Source: M3007 sp964539805 (GTDB taxonomy: Bacteria; Bacteroidota; Bacteroidia; Chitinophagales; Saprospiraceae). Taken from it: a DNA stretch of 10,020 bases. The notes beneath the pieces are model-generated. The model was not told the origin of the DNA, ran no database searches, and saw only the letters and a program-made list of their open reading frames with translations. Every line of letters begins with the position of its first letter. The stretch's first letter is position 1. This document shows, piece after piece, positions 1-7,013 of this stretch. Both the position numbers and the translations under genes were made by a program. The stretch spans positions 1 to 10,020 of the forward strand of contig CAZIKN010000171.1 of NCBI GenBank assembly GCA_964539805.1, given 5' to 3'.

Positions 1-1497
1 TATCAATACGAGCCGTCCTTGGATTCATTTAAAGAAATACTTCTAAACAAGGAGCGCGGGACATATCCCCGAGCAGATCTGGTCCAAGCCCTGACAGCCC
101 AATATACCAAGCTGAATACAACGGAAGCGGTACAGGAAAATATTGAGGCACTATTGCATGAAAACACGTTCACCATTGTGACAGCGCATCAGCCCAGCCT
201 TTTCTTAGGTCCTTTGTATTTTTTATATAAAGCACTGACAACCATTGTATTGGCAGAGGCAGTACAGGACATGACAGGGGGCCGTCGCCGTATTGTGCCG
301 GTGTTTGTGTTGGGCAGTGAAGACCACGATCTGGCCGAACTGAATTCTATTAACCTTTATGGAAAAAAGATCACTTGGCCCTCCGAGGAAACCGGCGCCG
401 TAGGCAGCATGAGCACAGAGAGCCTTGCCCCCGTGTTGGCCGAGCTCAAAACCATTTTGGGTGACAGTCCTGCAGCGCAGTCATTGTTCCAGATCGTGCA
501 CTCAGCCTACGCCGACCAAGCCACCATTGCCGATGCTACCCGCGCCATCTTGAATTACTTATTTGGGGCATACGGGCTTTTGGTTTTGGATATGAATCAG
601 CCCTTGCTAAAACGCCATTTTGCGCCGATCATCAAGGCCGAATTGACGGAGATGCCCTCGGTCAGCATTGTCAACAGCACAGCAGCACAATTAAATGCGC
701 TGGGCTTCAAAACGCAGGCTACCCCACGCGACATCAACCTTTTTTACCTTAAAAAAGGGCTTCGGGAACGCATCGTTTTGGAAAACGGCACCTATAAAGT
801 ATTGAATACCAATATCGAATTCACAAAGGAAGAAATACTGTCCGAAGTGGATGCCCACCCGGAAAACTTTAGCCCCAATGTAGTGCTAAGGCCTGTTTAT
901 CAGGAATTGGTGCTGCCCAATCTCGCTTATGTGGGAGGAGGTGGAGAGCTGGCTTATTGGTTGGAGCGGCGCGATTTGTTCCGGCATTTTGGCGTGCAGT
1001 TCCCCATGCTGGTTCGCAGGCACTCGGTACTTTGGTTGGATCAGGACGTACAAAAAAAATTAGCCAAACTCGGCTTTAGCCCTGCTGAATTTTTTGAGGA
1101 CACAGAAGTTTTGGTGCGCCAATATGTTGAAAAAAATGCCAGCACCGAAATCAGCCTTTCCCCAGAAATTGAATCTTTGAAAGATGTTTTTGAACGCTTG
1201 GCGCAGAAAGCATCGGCCACTGACCCAACATTGGAAAACGCCGTCAGGGCGGATGCCGTAAAGGCCGTTGCCGCCCTCGAACAATGGGAGGGAAGGCTGC
1301 GCCGCACAGAAAAACAGAAGCATGAGGTTAGCATAAATCAATTGCGGGCCTTGAAAGAGAAACTCTTCCCGGCTAATGGACTTCAGGAGCGTTATGACAA
1401 TTTTATACCTTATCTGCTCAAGAACGGGGATTCGTTTATCCATACCTTAAAAGAGGGTTTTGCCCCTTTTGACAAGGGTTTTTTGATTTTTCAGTAA
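1..1497 (+). CDS. bshC: BshC, putative cysteine-adding enzyme of bacillithiol synthesis (5' partial)
   Basis: BshC is assigned to the last step of bacillithiol synthesis, adding cysteine to glucosaminyl-malate in the cytoplasm. The frame is open from base 1, and the first visible residues (YQYEPSLDSF) match the conserved N-terminal region of the family. The TTG at position 19 is therefore an internal Leu codon, not the start. The 498 visible residues against a usual length of about 530 suggest roughly 30 are missing. Family marks include TAHQPSLFLGPLYFLYK (visible residues ~61-77), GSEDHDLAELN (~105-115), the block LRPVYQELVLPNLAYVGGGG followed by ELAYW (near the middle to C-terminal half), and a charged, probably coiled-coil tail with LFPANGLQERYDN near the end. 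The stop is TAA. BshC is common in Bacteroidota as well as Firmicutes. No bshA or bshB is visible. Some studies question whether BshC is the only ligase, so the exact reaction rests on family knowledge. Confidence 0.93.
   Translation, partial: YQYEPSLDSFKEILLNKERGTYPRADLVQALTAQYTKLNTTEAVQENIEALLHENTFTIVTAHQPSLFLGPLYFLYKALTTIVLAEAVQDMTGGRRRIVPVFVLGSEDHDLAELNSINLYGKKITWPSEETGAVGSMSTESLAPVLAELKTILGDSPAAQSLFQIVHSAYADQATIADATRAILNYLFGAYGLLVLDMNQPLLKRHFAPIIKAELTEMPSVSIVNSTAAQLNALGFKTQATPRDINLFYLKKGLRERIVLENGTYKVLNTNIEFTKEEILSEVDAHPENFSPNVVLRPVYQELVLPNLAYVGGGGELAYWLERRDLFRHFGVQFPMLVRRHSVLWLDQDVQKKLAKLGFSPAEFFEDTEVLVRQYVEKNASTEISLSPEIESLKDVFERLAQKASATDPTLENAVRADAVKAVAALEQWEGRLRRTEKQKHEVSINQLRALKEKLFPANGLQERYDNFIPYLLKNGDSFIHTLKEGFAPFDKGFLIFQ
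1464..1484 (+). terminator. Weak possible terminator hairpin at the end of bshC
   Basis: A 5-bp stem CCCTT/AAGGG with a 5-base loop (1464-1478) is followed directly by six T. It lies inside the last codons of bshC rather than after the stop codon, and the stem is short, so it may be chance. No better hairpin is visible between 1498 and 1594. Confidence 0.2.
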
Positions 1498-1594
1498 TTT
1501 TTTCAAGTTTACCCAACCTGATAAAACAAAGCAGCGTGTTTAAGATCAAGTTTGCAAACGAATCATTTTTTCCAACTATTTTTCAGACATTATC

Positions 1595-3661
1595 ATGAAA
1601 TACCTGCTTTTTTTCTTGGCCTGTCTATGGCTACTTCCGGGTTTACAAGCCCAAAACTGTGCTGTATATGTCAATGTTTCGCCCCAAAGCAACAATGGTC
1701 CCTGGACCCTGAACGCTTTTGCCGTACAGGATACTATCGCTCCCCCACCCCACCCTCAGGTCATTGGTTATGCCTGGTCCAACGGTGCAACGACGAACGG
1801 AATCCAAGTCAATACCGTAGGACAATATTGCGTAACGGCTACTTTTGACAACGGCTGCACCGCCGCAAAATGCGCCCAAGTGAGCATACAGCCCAATTCA
1901 GGGTGTTGGTTGAATTTAAGTTCACAAGTCATACCCGGCACAACGGATCGCCTTGTGAAAGCGGTTGCCGGCCCATCTACTGCCGGGCCATTCACTTACC
2001 TATGGAACAATGGGCAAACCACGGATCAGATTATTGTTTCATCGCCTGGCCTTTATTGTGCAACGGTCACCAGCGCACAGGGCAACTGCAGCATGGATAC
2101 CTGCACTGATGTATGGTGGAAAACCTGCGGCCTCAGCATTGCACAGGATGCCCAAAAAAACATCAACGCAACGGCCACTGGCGCTGCTCCCTTTACTTAC
2201 CTTTGGAGCAACGGCGCAACCACATCCTCCCTCAACAACCCGGCCAACGGTATATATTGCCTCACTATGACGGATGCAACGGGTTGTAGTGATGTCGCCT
2301 GTATCACCGTCAATAATCCTACGCCTTCCTGTTTTGCCACCTTGTGGCATAGCAACAGTACGGGTATCGTTTCAAGTGGCTTAATAACATCCCCAACTAA
2401 CCTTGGACCATACACTTACACCTGGAGTGATCCTACTCTACCCAATACGGCACAGGTAACGCCCGGATTTGACTGGACTACACTTTGTGTGACCATCACC
2501 AATAGCGATGGCTGCTCCAGTTCAAAATGCATCACCAATGAGTACAAAGACAGGTGTATCTGGAGCATCAACCCGGAGCGCATCAATAGCGTTGAACACA
2601 AGCTCACGCCTTTTGGCCGCTACGGGGATAATGCAACTTATGTGTGGAGCACCGGAGAAACCACCCAATCAATCATCATTGATGATGCCGGCACCTACAC
2701 CGTGACCATCACGGGCACCTGTACGGATGTGCTTAGTACCTCTTTTGAATGGACCAACGATCTGATGGTCATCATGAACAATGTGCCCATTAGCCAAAAA
2801 ACAGATGTAAAAACCTGGCTGATTGAATACACCCCCGCCCAAGGCGGTACACTGAGCGCCGTACAGGAAAAATTATTGGAGACCAATTCAAATTTGGCAC
2901 TGTTCCAAAACTTGCCGGATGGCGAGTACCTCATCAAATCAGCTTGTATGCCCGGAAGCCCCGGTTATCAAAACCGTTTGCCAACGTACTACAAGAGCAA
3001 TCTTTGGTGGCATGAAGGAACATCGGTTACCATTCCGACCCTGCTCAACAGTGGCTTTGGCGGCATACGCCCGGTAACGATTTCTTTTATTGAAGGGCAA
3101 AACCCCGGCGGCCCCGGTTTTGTGGGCGGCTTGGTCAGCGAAGGTGCCAATTTTACCCATAACGGCACCGAAAATGCCGCACCTATTTACCCTGCAACGG
3201 TCATCCTGTATGACCAGGATGGGAAAATAGTGACAGGCGTGAGCACTGCTCCCGATGGCAGTTTTGAGATAAAAGGCTTGCCTTATGGCACCTACAAACT
3301 GATGGTTGATGCGCCCGGGCTGCCACAGCACACCGAATGGATCACCATTGGACCTACACAACCGCAACTCAATCTCAACATAGCAGTAAAGAAATCATTA
3401 GGAACGTCATTGCTGGCTGCCGATTTGGCTTTTGAGCTGTGGCCCAATCCTGTTTTTGATGGCCAAATCAACATTGACGCCCCCGCAGCAGGCATCTTGA
3501 ACGTAAAAAACATACAAGGACAGATCGTGTACAGCCAAAAGATTGCTTCCGGCATATCGAGGTTCAGCATGAATGAAAGTACCCCGGGCATCTATTTTAT
3601 AGAACTTCAAACCGCTGAAGGGCGCGGCACGAAAAAAATAGTGGTTGGACAAAAGCCGTAA
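1595..3661 (+). CDS. Secreted multidomain protein: Cys-patterned Ig/PKD-like repeats, regulatory-like domain, T9SS sorting domain
   Basis: This is a 688-residue protein probably exported through Sec and then T9SS to the cell surface or outside. The start at 1595 gives a clean signal peptide (basic MK, hydrophobic core, LQAQ then N, cleavage near residue 20). Residues ~22-376 hold five related units with Y-x-W-S-x-G-x-T-T motifs (~59, 135, 202, 275, 349), each followed by a YCVT-like strand, as in PKD/SprB-like repeats. The first four carry Cys at 22/79/88/93, 104/155/165/170, 178/222/231/236 and 246/298/307/312. The fifth keeps only 321 and 376. Residues ~380-500 are unassigned. Residues ~505-597 resemble a carboxypeptidase-regulatory/CnaB-like beta-sandwich (DGSFEIKGLPYGTYKL). 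Residues ~612-688 are a T9SS type A C-terminal domain (WPNPVFDGQI, NIQGQIV, STPGIYFIEL, KKIVV). No catalytic domain is seen; adhesion or a surface-structure role is inferred. Bases coding for residues 589-688 are repeated downstream in the 919-bp duplication. Confidence 0.88.
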   Translation: MKYLLFFLACLWLLPGLQAQNCAVYVNVSPQSNNGPWTLNAFAVQDTIAPPPHPQVIGYAWSNGATTNGIQVNTVGQYCVTATFDNGCTAAKCAQVSIQPNSGCWLNLSSQVIPGTTDRLVKAVAGPSTAGPFTYLWNNGQTTDQIIVSSPGLYCATVTSAQGNCSMDTCTDVWWKTCGLSIAQDAQKNINATATGAAPFTYLWSNGATTSSLNNPANGIYCLTMTDATGCSDVACITVNNPTPSCFATLWHSNSTGIVSSGLITSPTNLGPYTYTWSDPTLPNTAQVTPGFDWTTLCVTITNSDGCSSSKCITNEYKDRCIWSINPERINSVEHKLTPFGRYGDNATYVWSTGETTQSIIIDDAGTYTVTITGTCTDVLSTSFEWTNDLMVIMNNVPISQKTDVKTWLIEYTPAQGGTLSAVQEKLLETNSNLALFQNLPDGEYLIKSACMPGSPGYQNRLPTYYKSNLWWHEGTSVTIPTLLNSGFGGIRPVTISFIEGQNPGGPGFVGGLVSEGANFTHNGTENAAPIYPATVILYDQDGKIVTGVSTAPDGSFEIKGLPYGTYKLMVDAPGLPQHTEWITIGPTQPQLNLNIAVKKSLGTSLLAADLAFELWPNPVFDGQINIDAPAAGILNVKNIQGQIVYSQKIASGISRFSMNESTPGIYFIELQTAEGRGTKKIVVGQKP

Positions 3662-3681
3662 CAAGCGATTTCGCAAATCAC

Positions 3682-3725
3682 AAAAAAACCTCCTCATGCT
3701 TTTGCGCATTGGGGAGGTTTTTTTT
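3682..3725 (+). terminator. Rho-independent terminator after the Ig-repeat T9SS gene (copy 1)
   Basis: The hairpin pairs CCTCCTCATGC (3689-3699) with 3706-3717 (one bulged T), with a loop of about six bases. It is flanked by seven A on the left and eight T (3718-3725) on the right. The A and T tracts make it usable in both directions. It begins about 20 bases after the TAA of the secreted protein and should separate that gene from the next. Confidence 0.85.
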
Positions 3726-3756
3726 AGGGAAATACACATTTGACGGATTTTTGTCA

Positions 3757-3786
3757 TTTGATTAAATGCCTGTCACCTTATATTTA
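3757..3786 (+). promoter_or_regulatory. Putative Bacteroidota-type promoter for the chimeric ORF (copy 1)
   Basis: TTTG at 3757-3760 and TATATTTA at 3779-3786 are 18 bases apart. This is close to the Bacteroidota sigma-ABfr pattern (TTTG / TAnnTTTG), with one mismatch at the last base of the -7 element. It lies about 90 bases before the ATG at 3876 and just after a strong terminator, where a promoter is expected. AT-rich spacers can match this pattern by chance. Confidence 0.4.
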
Positions 3787-3875
3787 CTTCCGGATTCGCA
3801 TGGTGTCAGTCAAATGCAGCGATCGCGATGCTCTTTATTCAAAAAAATTATTTTTCAATAACCAAACTATTCAAA

Positions 3876-4580
3876 ATGTATATTCGACTATTGCTAATAG
3901 CATCCATAGCCTTAATGGCCAATCAGATTATACTGGCCCAATCCCTCAAAATTGAATATCCTGAATATACAACTGATATTGCTATACAAGGAAATACACT
4001 CTGGCAGGCCACATCAAACAGCCTGTACAAAAGCGATCTGGTCACAGGTCAAATGCTAAAGGAGATAAGCTACCCGCTCGGATACAACAATCCGTTCGGC
4101 ATGACAACAGACCACAACAACAATTTGTGGTTTTTTTCGCCCTACTACGGGGTCGCAAGATATGACCGTCAGGGTAATTGGCAAGTTTGGGACTCCCTGA
4201 ATACGCCCATCTTCAAAGGCTTTTTTTTGAACAATATCGCCTTTGATCCCTCCAGCAATCGTATTTTTTTGCTAGCCCAACCGCAACTCAATCTCAACAT
4301 AGCAGTAAAGAAATCATTAGGAACGTCATTGCTGGCTGCCGATTTGGCTTTTGAGCTGTGGCCCAATCCTGTTTTTGATGGCCAAATCAACATTGACGCC
4401 CCCGCAGCAGGCATCTTGAACGTAAAAAACATACAAGGACAGATCGTGTACAGCCAAAAGATTGCTTCCGGCATATCGAGGTTCAGCATGAATGAAAGTA
4501 CCCCGGGCATCTATTTTATAGAACTTCAAACCGCTGAAGGGCGCGGCACGAAAAAAATAGTGGTTGGACAAAAGCCGTAA
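3876..4580 (+). CDS. Chimeric secreted protein: propeller N-terminus fused to a foreign T9SS sorting domain
   Basis: This 234-residue ORF was created by the tandem duplication. Residues 1-134 are identical to the start of the 724-residue beta-propeller protein downstream, including its signal peptide (MYIRLLLIASIALM, cleavage after LAQ near residue 22) and the first propeller-type strands (NNNLWFFSPYYGVARYD). Residues 135-234 are identical to residues 589-688 of the Ig-repeat protein upstream: the end of its regulatory-like domain and the whole T9SS C-terminal domain. The junction (FLLA then QPQLNLN) falls exactly on a codon boundary and stays in frame. An ATG 48 bases upstream (3828) is possible, but the one at 3876 gives a proper signal peptide. 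The ORF has copies of the promoter and terminator, so it could be expressed as a small T9SS cargo. The propeller piece is too short to close, so function is doubtful. If the duplication is an assembly error, this gene does not exist. Confidence 0.6.
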   Translation: MYIRLLLIASIALMANQIILAQSLKIEYPEYTTDIAIQGNTLWQATSNSLYKSDLVTGQMLKEISYPLGYNNPFGMTTDHNNNLWFFSPYYGVARYDRQGNWQVWDSLNTPIFKGFFLNNIAFDPSSNRIFLLAQPQLNLNIAVKKSLGTSLLAADLAFELWPNPVFDGQINIDAPAAGILNVKNIQGQIVYSQKIASGISRFSMNESTPGIYFIELQTAEGRGTKKIVVGQKP

Positions 4581-4600
4581 CAAGCGATTTCGCAAATCAC

Positions 4601-4644
4601 AAAAAAACCTCCTCATGCTTTTGCGCATTGGGGAGGTTTTTTTT
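4601..4644 (+). terminator. Rho-independent terminator after the chimeric ORF (copy 2)
   Basis: This is the duplicate of the hairpin at 3682-3725: the same A-tract, GC-rich stem with one bulge, and eight T. It would end transcription of the chimeric ORF and insulate the full propeller gene. Confidence 0.83.
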
Positions 4645-4675
4645 AGGGAAATACACATTTGACGGATTTTTGTCA

Positions 4676-4705
4676 TTTGATTAAATGCCTGTCACCTTAT
4701 ATTTA
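4676..4705 (+). promoter_or_regulatory. Putative Bacteroidota-type promoter for the propeller gene (copy 2)
   Basis: TTTG at 4676-4679 and TATATTTA at 4698-4705 with an 18-base spacer form the duplicate of the element at 3757. It lies about 90 bases before the ATG at 4795. This copy would drive the intact propeller gene. Confidence 0.4.
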
Positions 4706-4794
4706 CTTCCGGATTCGCATGGTGTCAGTCAAATGCAGCGATCGCGATGCTCTTTATTCAAAAAAATTATTTTTCAATAACCAAACTATTCAAA

Positions 4795-6969
4795 ATGTAT
4801 ATTCGACTATTGCTAATAGCATCCATAGCCTTAATGGCCAATCAGATTATACTGGCCCAATCCCTCAAAATTGAATATCCTGAATATACAACTGATATTG
4901 CTATACAAGGAAATACACTCTGGCAGGCCACATCAAACAGCCTGTACAAAAGCGATCTGGTCACAGGTCAAATGCTAAAGGAGATAAGCTACCCGCTCGG
5001 ATACAACAATCCGTTCGGCATGACAACAGACCACAACAACAATTTGTGGTTTTTTTCGCCCTACTACGGGGTCGCAAGATATGACCGTCAGGGTAATTGG
5101 CAAGTTTGGGACTCCCTGAATACGCCCATCTTCAAAGGCTTTTTTTTGAACAATATCGCCTTTGATCCCTCCAGCAATCGTATTTTTTTGCTAGCCCCGG
5201 GCAATTACAAAACGCCCGACAAAGGCTTTGTTTTTGATGGCAACAGCTGGCAAGAGGACCCACACACCAATGGGATAACTGGCGGATATGGCACCAGTTC
5301 ACTGTATGAAGGAGGGCAGCATGGCAAATTGATCTATGCCGTATCGGACTCCCTAATGTACCGCGATCAAGGGAAATGGATAGGTATAAAAAAAATAGGC
5401 AAGAATGTTTATGCCCAAAGTATAGCTTTTGATACCTCGGGTGCCCTTTGGGTCATGACGTATGGAGACTACAACCGACTCTTTCGTTATGACAACATAA
5501 ACAGTAACCCGACCTATGTGGAAAAAACGAAAATAGAGATAACCCACATGCATTTCGATCAAAACAACAACCATTGGCTGGCTACACAAAAAAACGGACT
5601 TCTACAACGAATGCCGGACAAAACCTATAAAACCTATCCAAACACCTTTTTTGGCTATGATAAAACAGTACCAATAAAAAAGATCTGGTCTGACACCCTT
5701 GGCAGGCTTTGGCTTGCGCAAAATTTTGACTTCTTATTTACCATTACACTTTGGCAGGATGGCTCGCCTGTGCAAAATTTAATCAACAAAAGCCCTCAGT
5801 TTGGCATCACGGGTATTGACCGCGACGGAAATCTATGGATTGGAGGAAACTCAAGGCTGCTTACCCGAAGAAAGCGACTATCCGACAGCTATGAACACTA
5901 TCCGCTTTATCCGCTTTTCAACCAGGCTACTTTCTTCTTCCCGGCAGTTATAAAACAGGGAAAAGGGGATGAAATGTGGCTGCTTGGCAAGCAAAACAAC
6001 ACTTTTTTGCATTTTAACGGCACATCCTGGGAAAACCACTTCGCACCGGGCACCAATGGCTACAATACCCTGCAAAATGATGCCAATGGCAACATTTACT
6101 TCAGTAGTTCATCCGGCATCTCCCAATACGACCCCATTATGAAACAATGGAACAGCTTGGAAATCAAAGCGTTTGGCGATAATATCGCGGTAGTGGGAGG
6201 CTATGATTTTGATGCACAAAATCAACTGTGGTTTGTTGCGGAGGAGGGCCTTGGCATGCGAAAAACGGATGGCACGGTAGCGGTATTTTTCCCTCCCTTT
6301 CAGTTCAAAAGTTATCCTGAAGTGGAATTAAAGGTAAGTCCCAATGGAAATATTTACCTTACTTTGGTTAAGCAAAATGACAATTCAGGTTATTTATATG
6401 AATTTGATCCCGTAAACTATTTGTGGAAAGAAATTGACTTGCCAGAAAAATGGGCTTCTTTTGCCATCAGACGAGACACGTACAACTATGAATGGCATAT
6501 TGACAAAAAAGGAAGGATTTGGCTGACTTACAAAGATGATACAACATATAAGGTGTGGTACTATGAGTCGGGGAACTGGAAAAACATCATCGGCTTGCCC
6601 AATTCCTTTCCCGATCATTTTGTGTCAGATCTCGATAACAATGTCTATCTCGATTACCGGTATGTTTTTGCGACCATTTCTTTTAACTCATCCAATACCT
6701 CCAAACACCTTGAATCAGCGGCATTCACACCGCTGCACCTGTCTCCAAATCCTGCCAGTGAGTCGTTTTGGGTCAAAATCCCGGAATCTTCACAGGGTCG
6801 TCTGACGCTTCAGGACATGCAAGGGCGCGTTGTACGTGAGCAAATGGTCAAAACCGATCAAAACAACGGCTTCTTGGTGGAGCGAATGGGGCTTAGCGCA
6901 GGTCTCTATGTGGTGTTATTCAAACAGGAGAATGGCCATTTGTCAATTGGGAAAGTGGTCTTGGATTAA
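4795..6969 (+). CDS. Secreted beta-propeller-like protein with T9SS C-terminal sorting domain
   Basis: This is a 724-residue protein, probably exported by Sec and T9SS. The start at 4795 places a typical signal peptide at the N-terminus (cleavage after LAQ, near residue 22). An in-frame ATG at 4747 would add 16 residues ahead of it and is less likely. The body (~30-630) has many short units of the form G/N-N-L-W-hydrophobic followed by an aromatic or YD strand: NNNLWFFS ~81, GALWVMTYGD ~216, NNHWLATQ ~258, GRLWLAQ ~303, GNLWIGG ~345, DEMWLLG ~392, GNIYFSS ~432, NQLWFVAEEG ~476, GNIYLTL ~518, GRIWLTYKDD ~573, NNVYLDY ~615. This resembles the two-component-regulator propeller repeats seen in sensor domains of hybrid systems, but no transmembrane, kinase or DNA-binding part follows. 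Residues ~648-724 form a T9SS type A domain (LSPNPASESFWV, LQDMQGRVV, LSAGLYVVLF, GKVVLD). No enzymatic residues are recognised; ligand or glycan binding is only a guess. The first 134 codons lie in the duplication. Confidence 0.85.
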   Translation: MYIRLLLIASIALMANQIILAQSLKIEYPEYTTDIAIQGNTLWQATSNSLYKSDLVTGQMLKEISYPLGYNNPFGMTTDHNNNLWFFSPYYGVARYDRQGNWQVWDSLNTPIFKGFFLNNIAFDPSSNRIFLLAPGNYKTPDKGFVFDGNSWQEDPHTNGITGGYGTSSLYEGGQHGKLIYAVSDSLMYRDQGKWIGIKKIGKNVYAQSIAFDTSGALWVMTYGDYNRLFRYDNINSNPTYVEKTKIEITHMHFDQNNNHWLATQKNGLLQRMPDKTYKTYPNTFFGYDKTVPIKKIWSDTLGRLWLAQNFDFLFTITLWQDGSPVQNLINKSPQFGITGIDRDGNLWIGGNSRLLTRRKRLSDSYEHYPLYPLFNQATFFFPAVIKQGKGDEMWLLGKQNNTFLHFNGTSWENHFAPGTNGYNTLQNDANGNIYFSSSSGISQYDPIMKQWNSLEIKAFGDNIAVVGGYDFDAQNQLWFVAEEGLGMRKTDGTVAVFFPPFQFKSYPEVELKVSPNGNIYLTLVKQNDNSGYLYEFDPVNYLWKEIDLPEKWASFAIRRDTYNYEWHIDKKGRIWLTYKDDTTYKVWYYESGNWKNIIGLPNSFPDHFVSDLDNNVYLDYRYVFATISFNSSNTSKHLESAAFTPLHLSPNPASESFWVKIPESSQGRLTLQDMQGRVVREQMVKTDQNNGFLVERMGLSAGLYVVLFKQENGHLSIGKVVLD

Positions 6970-7013
6970 CCAGCAAAGCAAAAGACAAGCCGTGAGGATG
7001 CACTAATGGCCAA

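Larger units (their letters stand above)
3359..4277. repeat. 919-bp tandem direct duplication, copy 1
   Basis: This copy begins at codon 589 of the upstream secreted protein (caaccgcaactc) and runs through the terminator, the intergenic region, the promoter and the first 134 codons of the beta-propeller protein to gctagcc. It is followed without a gap by a second copy in which I see no differences: all frames translate to the same products at an offset of exactly 919. Upstream of 3359 the two copies diverge at once (acctaca versus gctagcc). There are no terminal inverted repeats, transposase or target-site duplication. One shared C at the junction leaves a 1-base ambiguity in the ends. Confidence 0.97.
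4278..5196. repeat. 919-bp tandem direct duplication, copy 2
   Basis: This second copy follows copy 1 directly. It carries the sorting-domain codons that end the chimeric ORF, then the terminator, promoter and first 134 codons of the intact propeller gene. The match extends one base further (5197) before copy 1 reads caaccg and this copy reads ccgggc. The right breakpoint falls inside a CCCGGG palindrome (5196-5201). No divergence between copies is seen, including in the non-coding part, which suggests recent origin or an assembly duplicate. Confidence 0.97.

Noticed and set aside
1041..1443. Antisense ORFs inside bshC, and similar ones inside the other large genes
   Set aside because: They are fully covered by well-supported genes on the other strand, and their products are low-complexity or match nothing recognisable.
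1547..1554. CAAGTTTG as a -7 promoter element for the Ig-repeat gene
   Set aside because: It has one mismatch to TAnnTTTG and no TTG-like element at the right distance upstream, so I cannot separate it from chance in this AT-rich 97-base gap.
3819..3826. GCGATCGC palindrome in the propeller gene leader (again at 4738-4745)
   Set aside because: A single 8-base palindrome, seen twice only through the duplication. There are no further copies that would point to a regulator or a genome-wide motif.
3740..3955. 71-codon ORF upstream of and overlapping the propeller gene start, repeated at 4659-4874
   Set aside because: It overlaps the signal peptide coding region in another frame, covers the promoter-like element, and appears twice only because of the duplication. 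No family is recognised.
3359..5196. Mobile element or integron-type insertion as the cause of the direct repeat
   Set aside because: There is no transposase or integrase, no terminal inverted repeats and no target-site duplication. The unit is exactly the junction of two neighbouring genes, so a simple tandem duplication fits better.
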